In this document: positions 25,967-35,475 of the stretch, in pieces
Layout of the letters: each line of letters opens with the position of its first letter
Position numbering within the stretch: the first letter of the stretch is position 1
Assembly: GCF_035825295.1 (NCBI RefSeq)
Contig: NZ_JAYMGI010000002.1
Span: 6,377,501-6,441,500 of the forward strand
Length of the DNA: 64,000 nucleotides
From: Actinacidiphila sp. DG2A-62
GTDB taxonomy: Bacteria; Actinomycetota; Actinomycetes; Streptomycetales; Streptomycetaceae
Direction of reading: 5' to 3'
The notes under the pieces: generated by a model
What the model saw: the letters and a program-made list of their open reading frames with translations, nothing else
Told to the model about the DNA's origin: nothing
The model's database searches: none
Program-made: the position numbers and the translations under genes

Positions 25967-28582
25967 GTGAAGGCAATCCGTCGATTCACCGTGCGCACCG
26001 TCCTGCCGGAACCTCTGCGCCCGCTGGGGGAACTGGCCCAGAACCTACGCTGGTCGTGGCACCAGGAGACGAGGGAGCTGTTCCGGGGGGTGGACCCGGA
26101 GGGGTGGGCGGCCACCCAGGGCGACCCCGTCCGGCTGCTCGGCTCGGTCTCCAAGGAGCGGCTCACCGCGCTGGCCGGCGACCGCCGCTTCCTGCGCCGG
26201 CTGTCCACCGCCGCCGAGGACCTCGCCGACTACCTCTCCAACCCCCGCTGGTACCAGGACCAGAGCGACCTGCCGGCCGCCGTCGCCTACTTCTCGCCCG
26301 AGTTCGGCGTCACCTCCGCGCTGCCGCAGTACAGCGGCGGCCTGGGCATCCTGGCCGGCGACCACCTCAAGGCCGCGAGCGACCTCGGCGTCCCGCTGAT
26401 CGGCGTCGGCCTGCTGTACCGGCACGGCTACTTCCGCCAGAGCCTGTCCCGCGAGGGCTGGCAGCAGGAGCAGTACCCGGTCCTCGACCCGAACTCGCTG
26501 CCGATGGCGCCGCTGTGCGACGCCGAGGGCGAGCCGGTGCGGATCTCGCTCACCCTCACCGGCGGCCGGCTGCTGGCCGCCCGGATCTGGAAGGCCCAGG
26601 TCGGCCGGGTGCCGCTGCTGCTGCTCGACTCCGACGTGGAGGCCAACCAGCCGGCCGAGCGCGACGTCACCGACCGGCTCTACGGCGGCGGCAGCGAGCA
26701 CCGGCTGCTGCAGGAGATACTGCTGGGCATCGGCGGCGTGCGCGCGGTGCGCGCGTACTGCCGCATCACCGGCCACCCCGAGCCCGAGGTGTTCCACACC
26801 AACGAGGGCCACGCCGGCTTCCTGGGCCTGGAACGCATAAGGGAGCTGTCGCTGGAGGGGCTGGACTTCGACGCCGCCCTGGAAGCGGTCCGGGCCGGGA
26901 CCGTCTTCACCACCCACACCCCGGTGCCGGCCGGCATCGACCGGTTCGACCGCGACCTGGTCGCCCGGCACCTCGGCGAGGGCGGCGCGCTGCCCGGCGT
27001 CGACGTCGGGCGGGTGCTGGAGCTGGGCCGGGAGACCTACCCCGGCGGCGACCCGCACCTGTTCAACATGGCCGTGATGGGCCTGCGGCTGGCCCAGCGG
27101 GCCAACGGCGTGTCCACCCTGCACGGCGCGGTCAGCCGGGAGATGTTCGCCGGACTGTGGCCGGGCTTCGACCCCGACGACGTGCCGATCACCTCCATCA
27201 CCAACGGCGTGCACGCCCCCACCTGGGTGGCCCCCGAGGTGCAGCAGCTCGTCGCCCGGCACGTCGGCGCGCAGCACACCGAGGACGCGCTGACGGTGGG
27301 CGGCGCCGAGCGCTGGCGGGACGTGTCCAAGATCCCCGACGGCGCGCTGTGGGAGCTGCGCCGCACCCTGCGCGAGCAGCTGGTGGAGGACGTGCGGCGG
27401 CGGCTGCGGGACTCCTGGCGGCAGCGCGGCGCCGGCGAGGCGGAGCTGGGCTGGACCGACAGCGTCCTGGACCCGGACGTGCTGACCGTCGGCTTCGCCC
27501 GCCGGGTGCCCTCGTACAAGCGGCTGACGCTGATGCTGCGCGATCCCGACCGGCTCAGGGAGCTGCTGCTGCACCCCGAGCGGCCGATCCAGATCGTGGT
27601 GGCCGGCAAGGCCCACCCGGCCGACGACAGCGGCAAGCGGCTGGTCCAGGAGCTGGTCAGGTTCACCGACGACCCGCGGGTGCGGCACCGCATCGTCTTC
27701 CTGCCCGACTACGACATGCGGATGGCCCGGCTGCTCTACCCCGGCTGCGACGTCTGGCTGAACAACCCGCTGCGCCCGCTGGAGGCGTGCGGCACCTCGG
27801 GGATGAAGGCCGCGCTCAACGGCTGCCTCAACCTGTCGGTGCTGGACGGCTGGTGGGACGAGTGGTTCGACGGCGACAACGGCTGGGCGATCCCCACCGC
27901 CGAGGGCGTGGCCGACGAGGACCGGCGGGACGCGGTGGAGGCCGCGGCGCTGTACGACCTGCTGGAGGACCAGGTCGCGCCGTGCTTCTACGACCAGGGC
28001 GGGCGCGGGCTGCCGCAGCGCTGGATCGAGATGGTCCGGCACACCCTGGCCACGCTCGGCCCCAAGGTGCTGGCCGGCCGGATGGTCCGCGACTACGTCA
28101 CCGGCCTGTACGCGCCGGCCGCCCGCTCGCACCGCGCGGTGCGCGGCGCCGCGGCGGCCGAGCTGGCCGAGTGGAAGGGGCGGGTGCGCTGGGAGTGGCC
28201 CCAGGTCTCGGTGGACCACGTCGAGACCTCCTCGGTGGAGGAGAACGGGGCCGCCGAGCTGGGCGCCACGCTCACCCTGCGCGCGCAGGTCGCGCTCTCC
28301 GGCCTGGACCCGCTGGACGTGGACGTGCAGCTGCTGTCCGGCCGGGTCGACGCCTCGGACCGGCTGGTCGACCCCGCGGTGGTGTCGCTGAAGCCCACCG
28401 GGCGGACCGACACCGCGGGCCGCCACCACTACGAGGGCCCGCTCACCCTGGACCGCACCGGCGCCTTCGGCTACACCGTCCGGGTGCTGCCCGCGCACCC
28501 GCTGCTGGCCACCCCGGCCGAGCTGGGCCTGGTCGCGGTGCCGGCCGAGGCCGGCGGCCTGACCGCGGGCGTCCTGCGCTGA
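25967..28582 (+). CDS. glgP: Alpha-glucan (glycogen) phosphorylase, GT35
   Basis: GTG 25967 gives 871 residues. The upstream part of the open frame (from 25844) has no homology. The N-terminal ~100 residues (LPEPLRPLGELAQNLRWSWHQ) form the DUF3417 domain found in bacterial AlgP-type phosphorylases. The catalytic part has FSPEFGVTSALPQYSGGLGILAGDHLKAAS, quoted here only as its start FSPEFGV and end GDHLKAAS, then HTNEGHAGFLGLER, and the pyridoxal-phosphate lysine region EACGTSGMKAALNG. It splits alpha-1,4-glucan with phosphate to glucose-1-phosphate. It is divergent from glgE, so synthesis and degradation share one control region. Confidence 0.93.
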   Translation: MKAIRRFTVRTVLPEPLRPLGELAQNLRWSWHQETRELFRGVDPEGWAATQGDPVRLLGSVSKERLTALAGDRRFLRRLSTAAEDLADYLSNPRWYQDQSDLPAAVAYFSPEFGVTSALPQYSGGLGILAGDHLKAASDLGVPLIGVGLLYRHGYFRQSLSREGWQQEQYPVLDPNSLPMAPLCDAEGEPVRISLTLTGGRLLAARIWKAQVGRVPLLLLDSDVEANQPAERDVTDRLYGGGSEHRLLQEILLGIGGVRAVRAYCRITGHPEPEVFHTNEGHAGFLGLERIRELSLEGLDFDAALEAVRAGTVFTTHTPVPAGIDRFDRDLVARHLGEGGALPGVDVGRVLELGRETYPGGDPHLFNMAVMGLRLAQRANGVSTLHGAVSREMFAGLWPGFDPDDVPITSITNGVHAPTWVAPEVQQLVARHVGAQHTEDALTVGGAERWRDVSKIPDGALWELRRTLREQLVEDVRRRLRDSWRQRGAGEAELGWTDSVLDPDVLTVGFARRVPSYKRLTLMLRDPDRLRELLLHPERPIQIVVAGKAHPADDSGKRLVQELVRFTDDPRVRHRIVFLPDYDMRMARLLYPGCDVWLNNPLRPLEACGTSGMKAALNGCLNLSVLDGWWDEWFDGDNGWAIPTAEGVADEDRRDAVEAAALYDLLEDQVAPCFYDQGGRGLPQRWIEMVRHTLATLGPKVLAGRMVRDYVTGLYAPAARSHRAVRGAAAAELAEWKGRVRWEWPQVSVDHVETSSVEENGAAELGATLTLRAQVALSGLDPLDVDVQLLSGRVDASDRLVDPAVVSLKPTGRTDTAGRHHYEGPLTLDRTGAFGYTVRVLPAHPLLATPAELGLVAVPAEAGGLTAGVLR

Positions 28583-28704
28583 CAGCGGCGCGCGGCGGGA
28601 GTCCTGCTCCCGCCGCGCCCGTGCGGTCCGGTCTCAGCCGTCCGGCCTCAGCGGTCGGGTCGCGGCTGTCCGGTCAGCGGTCCGGTCCGGTCCGGACTCC
28701 GGTC

Positions 28705-28911
28705 TCAGTGGACGGTGCGGATGTTCTCGGCCTGCGGGCCCTTCTGGCCCTGGGTGACGTCGAACACCACCTTCTGGCCTTCCAGCAGTTCCCGGTAGCC
28801 CTGGGCGTCGATGTTCGAGTAGTGGGCGAAGACGTCGGAGCCGCCGCCGTCCTGCTCGATGAAGCCGAAGCCCTTTTCCGAGTTGAACCACTTCACGGTT
28901 CCGGTTGCCAT
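28705..28911 (-). CDS. Cold-shock domain protein
   Basis: ATG 28911 with GGAG upstream gives 68 residues of a single cold-shock domain. RNP1 is KGFGFIE and RNP2 is DVFAHYS (VFVHF in the consensus), preceded by the conserved start ATGTVKWFNSEKG. It binds single-stranded RNA or DNA and probably acts as an RNA chaperone. It stands alone between glgP and the metalloprotease gene. Streptomycetes have many paralogues, so a specific csp symbol is not given. Confidence 0.95.
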   Translation of the reverse strand: MATGTVKWFNSEKGFGFIEQDGGGSDVFAHYSNIDAQGYRELLEGQKVVFDVTQGQKGPQAENIRTVH

Positions 28912-29117
28912 ATTTCTTCTCCTACGGGGTGGGGCAGAGTTTCCAGCTCCGCACTGTACGGACCGGAATAGCCGGACATGTTCACCCACACCGGAGAAAT
29001 CAGGCAAAAAACACGACAGGCGTCGCCCCGGCGGGGGCGGCGCCTGTCGCGGTGTGCCGTACGGCTGGGCCGTTCAGGTGAACGTGTCAGCCGGTGCGCG
29101 GCCGGGGACCGGCCGGC

Positions 29118-31271
29118 TCAGCTGACGTTGAGGGCGGTGTCGTCGACGAGGAAGGAGGTGGCGAGGCTGGAGTCCTCGGTGCCGGTGAACTTCAGCGTGA
29201 CGGTCTGGCCGGCGTACGAGGAGAGGTTGATGCTCTTCTGCACGTAGCCGCTGGAGCTGTTGAGGTTGGAGTAGGTGGCCAGGGTGGTGGAGCCGGCCGC
29301 GACGGTGAGCTTGTCGTAGGCCGTGCTCGTGCTGGTCTCCTTGGTCGTCACGTAGAGGTAGAAGGTGAAGGTGGCGCTGGTGCAGCTGGCCGGGATGGTC
29401 ACGGACTGCGACAGCGTGTCGGTGTGGGTGCTGCCGTAGCCGTCCAGCCAGGCCTTGTAGGAGCCGGAGTGGGCCGGGGCGCCGGTGCTGTTGTCGATCA
29501 CGCCGGAGCTGGCGGACCAGCCGGTGCTGCCGGACTCGAAGCCCGGGTTGGTCAGCACCTGGGCCGCGGTGCAGGTGCCGCCACCGCCGCCACCGCCGCC
29601 GCCCACCCGGCTGCCGACGCCGATCGCCGCCCAGGTGTTGGCCACCGTGTTGTAGGTGTCGCTGCCCGCGCCCCACAGGTCGGCCGCGGCCTGGAGGGAC
29701 TGGGTGCGCGCCGCCGCGTAGTTGGTGGTGGAGGTGAAGCGCTCGGTCAGCGACTTGTACCAGAGCTTCAGCGCGTTGGCCCGGCCGATGCCCGGCACCG
29801 ACTGGCCGTCGTAGGTCGGGCTGTTGTAGCTGACGCCGCCGATCACCTTCGCGCCGCTGCCCTCGGACAGCAGGTAGAAGAAGTGGTTGGCCGGGCCGGA
29901 GGAGTAGTGCACGTCCAGGCCGCCCAGGCTGGAGGACCAGTAGTCCTTCGAGCCGCCGTCCTTGCTCGGCTGGTCCATGTAGCGCAGCGGCGAGCCGTCG
30001 CCGTTGATGTCGATCTTCTCGCCGATGAGGTAGTCGCCCGGGTCGGAGGCGTTGTTCGCGTAGAACTCCACGCCGGTGCCCATGATGTCCGAGGTCGCCT
30101 CGTTGAGGCCGCCGGACTCACCCGAGTAGTTCAGGCCCGCGGAGTTGGCGGTGACGCCGTGGCTCATCTCGTGGCCCGCGACGTCCAGCGCGGTGAGCGG
30201 ATGGGCGTTGCCGCTGCCGTCGCCGTAGGTCATGCAGAAGCAGGAGTCGTCCCAGAAGGCGTTGACGTAGCTGTTGCCGTAGTGGGTGCGGGAGTAGGCG
30301 GCCCGGCCGTCGTTCGCGATGCCGTTGCGGCCGAAGGTGTTCTTGTAGTAGTCCCACGTCTCCTGCGCGCCGTACGCCGCGTCCACGCCGGCCGTCTGCG
30401 CGGTGGTGCCGTTGCCGTCGCCCCAGGTGTCGTCGGCGTCGGTGAACAGCGTCCCGGTGCCGGAGGTGGAGTGGTTGAGGTTGTACGTCTTGTGGCCGCC
30501 GCGGGTGTTGTCCAGCAGCTGGTAGGTGCTGCCCGACAGCGTGGTGCCGATGGTCACCTGGCCGCTGTACTCACTGTTGCCGACGCCGGTCTCGATGCCC
30601 TGGTAGGAGTAGAGCTTCTTGCCGGTGGCGGCGTCGGTGATCACGTGCAGCTGGTTGGGCGTGCCGTCGTCCTGGAACCCGCCGACCACCGACTCCCAGG
30701 CCAGCACGGGGGTGCCGGAAGCGGCCCAGACCACCTTGCGCGGCGCGCCGGCCGCGGCCGGGTCGGTCGCGCCCTGGGCCTTCGCCGTGGACAGCGCGGC
30801 GGCCTTCGCCGCGTCGGCGGAGGTGGCCGCGGTGGTGGTCGGCACCGAGATGACCGCGTTCGTCGCGCGGTCGACGCCGGTGGTGGCGCCGGCCGCGTCC
30901 CGCGCCACGACCAGGTCGCCGCCGAGCACCGGCAGGCCGGCGTAGGTGCGCTCGTAGCGGGTGTGGGTGGTGCCGTCGGCGTCCTGGACGACGTCCTTGA
31001 CGACCAGCTTCTCCTGCGCCCCCAGGTGCAGCGAGGACGCGGCCGCCGCCGTCCCGGACTGCGCCTGGGCGATCAGGGCGGCGTGCTGGGCGGGGGACAG
31101 CGACGCGGGCAGCGCGCCGGCGCGCGGCTGCACATGGGCCGCGCTCGCGGCGGTGCCGCCGGCCGGGGCGCTCGCCGCGGCCGGGCCGGCCGGGAAGGCC
31201 ACCGCGACCATGGCGGCGCCGGCTATCAGCGCGCCTGCGGCGGCGGCTGTCGTGCGGGGGGATCTGCGCAC
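29118..31271 (-). CDS. Secreted M4-family (thermolysin-like) zinc metalloprotease
   Basis: GTG 31271 is 8 bases after AAGGAG and starts directly before a signal peptide (RRSPRTTAAAAGALIAGAAM ... PAAASA). The 717-residue preproprotein has an N-terminal FTP/PepSY-like propeptide up to about residue 270. The catalytic domain has the zinc motif HEMSH (in DVAGHEMSHGVTANS) and the downstream zinc Glu in GLNEATSDIMG. DVHYSSGPANHFFYLL supplies the proton-relay His. After a poly-Gly linker, a ~140-residue C-terminal beta domain starts LTNPGFESGSTGWSAS, like carbohydrate- or protein-binding modules. The enzyme would be exported and matured by loss of the propeptide. A 17-bp palindrome lies 136 bases upstream. 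Confidence 0.93.
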   Translation of the reverse strand: MRRSPRTTAAAAGALIAGAAMVAVAFPAGPAAASAPAGGTAASAAHVQPRAGALPASLSPAQHAALIAQAQSGTAAAASSLHLGAQEKLVVKDVVQDADGTTHTRYERTYAGLPVLGGDLVVARDAAGATTGVDRATNAVISVPTTTAATSADAAKAAALSTAKAQGATDPAAAGAPRKVVWAASGTPVLAWESVVGGFQDDGTPNQLHVITDAATGKKLYSYQGIETGVGNSEYSGQVTIGTTLSGSTYQLLDNTRGGHKTYNLNHSTSGTGTLFTDADDTWGDGNGTTAQTAGVDAAYGAQETWDYYKNTFGRNGIANDGRAAYSRTHYGNSYVNAFWDDSCFCMTYGDGSGNAHPLTALDVAGHEMSHGVTANSAGLNYSGESGGLNEATSDIMGTGVEFYANNASDPGDYLIGEKIDINGDGSPLRYMDQPSKDGGSKDYWSSSLGGLDVHYSSGPANHFFYLLSEGSGAKVIGGVSYNSPTYDGQSVPGIGRANALKLWYKSLTERFTSTTNYAAARTQSLQAAADLWGAGSDTYNTVANTWAAIGVGSRVGGGGGGGGGTCTAAQVLTNPGFESGSTGWSASSGVIDNSTGAPAHSGSYKAWLDGYGSTHTDTLSQSVTIPASCTSATFTFYLYVTTKETSTSTAYDKLTVAAGSTTLATYSNLNSSSGYVQKSINLSSYAGQTVTLKFTGTEDSSLATSFLVDDTALNVS

Positions 31272-31406
31272 TGGTGAACTCCTTCTGCGGCGGCCGCTTG
31301 TGGCGGCCGGGACAGTCCGGGCCGTGTGGGGTCGGTGGGGTGCCCGGGCGATGGTGAACCGTGCGGGTGTGGTGGGACGGCCCACAGGGTGGCATTCTTT
31401 ACCTGT

Positions 31407-31423
31407 CCATGTCATTGACATGG
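31407..31423. promoter_or_regulatory. 17-bp palindromic operator candidate upstream of metalloprotease
   Basis: CCATGTCA-T-TGACATGG is a perfect palindrome. It lies between the metalloprotease start (31271, -) and the ABC exporter start (31616, +). Either could be controlled. The protein that binds it is unknown. Confidence 0.55.
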
Positions 31424-31615
31424 CCTGAACTTGGCCGAAAGTCGTCCGATGAGCGGATTCGGGCATCCGTATAGCGGGCGCGGGGAGGCTGCGACGTGGG
31501 CGCGCGGGGGGCGGGCGCGGCGCGTGCGCGGCGGGCGCGGGGGGTGCGCCGGCGGACGCCCGGCCGGCGGGGAAAACCAGGTGAGGCTGTCGGTGGCGGC
31601 CCCTAGGGTCGTGAG

Positions 31616-33514
31616 GTGATGCCTGCCACGACCCCCGACGCCGCGCCCGTCCGCCCGCCCTCCCGCTCCTCCGTCCGCTCGCTGCTGCGGCTGTGGCCCT
31701 ACGTCAGACCCGTGCGCGCCAGGCTCGGCTGGTCGGCGGCCGTCGCGATCGTCGCCTCCTGCATGGCGCTGCTCATCCCGCTGGTGCTCAAGTGGATGGT
31801 CGACGGACCGATCTCCGACCACGACACCGGCGGCATCTGGATCGGCGGCCTGCTCGTGCTGGTCCTCGGCCTGCTGGAGGCCGGGCTGTTCGGCGTTCGG
31901 CGCTGGCTGGTGGCCCGGCCGCTGGCCGGCGTCGAGGCGGCGATGCGCGCCGACCTCTACCGCAGGCTGCAGCGGCTCCCGGTGGCGTTCCACGACCGCT
32001 GGGCGTCCGGCCAGCTGCTGTCGCGCGCCACCATGGACCTGCAGATCCTGCGCATGTTCCTGGCGTTCCCGCTGGTCTTCCTGGTGGTCAACACCGCCAC
32101 CGTGGTCATCGGCTTCGCGATCCTGTTCGTCCAGTCCTGGCTGCTCGGGCTGCTGCTGCTGGCCCCGGCGGTGCCGCTGGTCGTCCTCTGCTCGTACTTC
32201 GAGACCTCCTACGCGCTGGCCGCCCGCCGCGCCCAGGACCAGGCCGGCGACCTGGCCACGCTGGTCGAGGAGTCGGTGCTCGGCATCCGCATCGTCAAGG
32301 CGTTCGGCCGGCACCGCAGCCAGGCCCGCGCCTTCCGCGACCAGACGCAGGGGCTGTGGCGCACCGAGATGCGCAAGGCCCGGCTGCTGTCCGACCTGTG
32401 GGCGGTCATCATCACCCTGCCCGAGATCGCGATCGGCGCCGCCCTGGTCGTCGGCGTCCTCCAGGTCTCCGACGACCGGCTGTCCGCCGGCACCCTGGTC
32501 GCCTTCCTGTCCACCGCGCTGGCGCTGCGCTGGCCGGTGGAGTCCATCGGCTTCCTGCTCGCCATGACCAACGAGTCGGCGACCGCGGCCGACCGCTACT
32601 TCGAGGCGATGGACACCGCGGAGACCGACCCGGGCGGAGCGGACCTGCCGCACCACGCCGACGGCATCCGGCTGGAAGGCGTCCGCTTCCGCTACCCCGA
32701 CGCCCCGGACGGCACTCCCGACCTGCTCACCGGCGTCGACCTGCACGTGCGGACCGGCGAGACCATGGCCCTGGTCGGCGCCACCGGCTGCGGCAAGACC
32801 ACGCTCACCGCGCTGCTGCCCCGGCTGCACGAGGCCACCGGCGGCCGGATCACCCTGGACGGCGCCGACATCGCCGAGCTGCCGGTGGGCCGGGTCCGCG
32901 AGCTGGTCGCGGTCGCCTTCGAGGAGCCGACCCTCTTCTCCGCGACCGTGCGGGAGAACGTCCTGATGGGCGCGGGTCCGGACGGCGCCGACGAGGCGCA
33001 GGTGCGGCGGGCGCTGGAGGTCGCCCAGTGCGACTTCGTCGACCGGCTGCCCCAAGGACTGGACACCCAGGTCGGCGAGCAGGGCCTGAGCCTGTCCGGC
33101 GGCCAGCGGCAGCGGCTCGCACTGGCCCGCGCGGTGGTCGGCCGGCCCCGCTTCCTGGTGCTGGACGACCCGCTGTCGGCGCTGGACGTGCACACCGAGG
33201 CGCTGGTCGAGGCCGCGCTGCGGGAGGTGCTGCGCCGGACCACCGCGCTGGTCGTCGCGCACCGGCCGTCGACCGTCCTGCTCGCCGACCGGGTCGCGCT
33301 GATGTCCGGCGGCCGCGTCACGGCGGTCGGCACCCACGCCGAACTGCTGCGGGACAGCGCGGAGTACCGGCGCCTGATGTCCGGCGGGGACGACGCGGAG
33401 GCGGCGGAGACCTCGCAGTCCCCGGGCGGCGCGGACACCCCGGACGCCGCGGACACCCCGGACGCCGCGGACCTGGACGAGGCCGCCGGCCTGGAGAGGA
33501 GCGACGCACGATGA
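31616..33514 (+). CDS. ABC exporter half-transporter 1 (degenerate Walker B)
   Basis: GTG 31616 or ATG 31619 starts a 632-residue half-transporter. An ABC_membrane domain with six helices covers about residues 30-320. The ATPase domain has Walker A GATGCGKTT, Q-loop VAFEEPTLF, signature LSGGQRQRL and H-loop VVAHRPS. Walker B is FLVLDDPLSALD, with Asp where the catalytic Glu should be. That is the mark of the degenerate site in heterodimeric exporters such as TM287/288 and BmrCD. The partner is the next gene, which overlaps the stop (ATGA at 33511). The C-terminus has a short TPDAAD repeat. Substrate unknown; drugs or lipids are usual. Confidence 0.93.
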   Translation: MMPATTPDAAPVRPPSRSSVRSLLRLWPYVRPVRARLGWSAAVAIVASCMALLIPLVLKWMVDGPISDHDTGGIWIGGLLVLVLGLLEAGLFGVRRWLVARPLAGVEAAMRADLYRRLQRLPVAFHDRWASGQLLSRATMDLQILRMFLAFPLVFLVVNTATVVIGFAILFVQSWLLGLLLLAPAVPLVVLCSYFETSYALAARRAQDQAGDLATLVEESVLGIRIVKAFGRHRSQARAFRDQTQGLWRTEMRKARLLSDLWAVIITLPEIAIGAALVVGVLQVSDDRLSAGTLVAFLSTALALRWPVESIGFLLAMTNESATAADRYFEAMDTAETDPGGADLPHHADGIRLEGVRFRYPDAPDGTPDLLTGVDLHVRTGETMALVGATGCGKTTLTALLPRLHEATGGRITLDGADIAELPVGRVRELVAVAFEEPTLFSATVRENVLMGAGPDGADEAQVRRALEVAQCDFVDRLPQGLDTQVGEQGLSLSGGQRQRLALARAVVGRPRFLVLDDPLSALDVHTEALVEAALREVLRRTTALVVAHRPSTVLLADRVALMSGGRVTAVGTHAELLRDSAEYRRLMSGGDDAEAAETSQSPGGADTPDAADTPDAADLDEAAGLERSDAR

Positions 33515-35438
33515 CTTCCGTGGCCGAACAGCCCGAGGCGGAAGCCGCGGCGACGACGCAGCCGGGGGAGGAGCCGGCGAGGCGGCCGGCCTGGACGGGG
33601 GCGGCGCGCCCGGCACCGCCGTGGCCGACCCGTTCGCCGCGGACGTCCTGCCCGCGCCCAAGAACGCCCAGCTCACCCTGCTGCGTTCGCTGCTGCACGA
33701 CCACCGGCGCCGGGTCTGGCTGGGCACCGTCCTGCTGCTGGTCCAGCAGGCCGCGGTCCAGGCCGGGCCGCTGCTCGTCGCGTACGCCATCGACCACGCC
33801 ATCCCGCAGGTGCGGCACGGCCGGCACGGCGCGCTGATCGCCGTCGCCTGCGGCTACCTGGCCTGCGGACTGGCCGCCGGCGTGCTGCAGCGCGGCTTCA
33901 TCCGGGTCGCCGCCCGGGTCAGCCAGGACGTGCTGGTGGACCTGCGCGGCCGGATCTTCCGGCACGCCCAGACCCTCAGCCTGGACTTCCACGAGCGCTA
34001 CACCTCCGGCCGGCTGATCGCCCGCGCCACCTCCGACGTCGAGACGATCCGCGAACTGCTCACCGACGGCCTGGAGGAACTGGTCGAGGTGGTGCTCTCC
34101 GCGGTGTACATCAGCGTGCTGCTGTTCTTCCTGGACTGGCGGCTCGCGCTCGCCACGCTCGCGTCGTACGGGCCGCTCTACGTCGCCGTCCGGATCTTCC
34201 AGCGCCGCTCGATGATCGCCTACCGCAGACGTTCGACGGCCATCGCCGCGGTCATCGTGAAGTTCACCGAGACGATGAACGGCATCCGGCCGGTGAAGGC
34301 GTTCCGCCGCGAGGAGCCCAATGACGCGGCCTTCGCCGAGCTGAACCGCCGCCACGAGCGCGCCAACGGCGACGCCATCCTGGAGATGGCCCGCTACGTC
34401 GTCGGCTCCCGCCTGATCGCCAACATCACCATCGCGGCCATCGTGCTGTGGGGCGCCTACCGGGTGGCCGAGGGCGGCATGGCGCTCGGCGTCCTCGCCG
34501 CGTTCGTGCTCTACCTGCGCCGGCTGTACGACCCGATCGACCGGCTGGGGATGTTCCTCAACTCCTACCAGTCGGCCGCCGCCTCGCTGGAGAAGATCGC
34601 CGGGCTGCTCGCCCAGGAGCCGACCGTGCCCGAGCCGCGCGAGCCGCGCCCGCTGCCCGAGCGCGGCGGCGAACTGCCCGGCCGCGAGGTGGTCTTCGAC
34701 GGCGTGCGGTTCGCCTACCGCACCGGCGGCGAGGTGCTGCCGCGGTTCGACCTGACGCTGCCGGCCGGCCAGACCGTCGCCGTGGTCGGCGCGACCGGCG
34801 CGGGCAAGTCGACGCTGGCCAAGCTGCTGGCCCGGTTCTACGACCCGACCGACGGCCGGGTGCTGCTCGACGGCGTCGACCTGCGCGACCTGGCCCGTCC
34901 CGACCTGCGCGACCTGGCCCGTCCCGACCTGCGCCGCGGGGTGGTGATGGTGACCCAGGAGGCGTTCCTGTTCTCCGGCACGGTCGCGGACAACATCGCC
35001 ATCGGACGCCCCGACGCCACCCGCGAGCAGGTCGAGGAGGCCGCCCGGGCGATCGGCGCGCACGACTTCATCGCCGCGCTCCCGGACGGCTACGACACCG
35101 ACGTGCGCAAGCGCGGCGGCCGGATCTCCGCGGGGCAGCGCCAACTGGTCGCGTTCGCGCGGGCGCTGCTCGCGGACCCGGCGGTGCTGATCCTGGACGA
35201 GGCCACCTCCTCGCTCGACGTGCCGGGCGAACGGGCGGTGCAGCACGCCATGCACACGGTGCTGCGCGGCCGCACCGCGGTGATCATCGCGCACCGGCTG
35301 TCCACGGTGGAGATCGCCGACCGGGTGCTGGTGATGCGCGACGGCCGCGTGGTCGAGGACGGCCCGCCCGCCGACCTGATCGCCGGCTCCGGCCACTTCG
35401 CGGGCCTGCACCAGGCCTGGCGCGACAGCCTGGTCTGA
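33511..35438 (+). CDS. ABC exporter half-transporter 2 (canonical Walker B), apparent N-terminal frameshift
   Basis: The best start is ATG 33511, which overlaps the previous stop and follows GAGAGGAG. That frame (TSVAEQPEAEAAATTQPGEE) does not lead into the transporter, which is read in another frame from at least 33621 (VADPFAADVLPAPKN). One extra G in either G5 run (33564-33568 or 33597-33601) would join them. A GTG at 33621 is possible but has no ribosome site. The body has six membrane helices, Walker A GATGAGKST, signature ISAGQRQ, Walker B LILDEATSSLD with the catalytic Glu, and H-loop IIAHRLS. The altered signature plus the partner's Asp forms the predicted non-hydrolysing site. An 8-residue duplication lies just before the Q-loop. 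Confidence 0.88.
34878..34925. repeat. 24-bp in-frame tandem duplication in ABC subunit 2
   Basis: Two exact 24-base copies (34878-34901 and 34902-34925), each starting GACCTGCGCGACCTGG. They encode DLRDLARP twice between the Walker A region and the Q-loop (MVTQEAFLF). Related transporters have it once. Confidence 0.9.
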
Positions 35439-35475
35439 GCGGACAGCCCGGGCCCACCGGGGCCTGCGTCCGCCG

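Noticed and set aside
29094..31277. Plus-strand open frame opposite the metalloprotease
   Set aside because: The protease on the minus strand has a full set of domains and active-site motifs. The plus-strand reading is Val/Gly/Ala/Arg filler.
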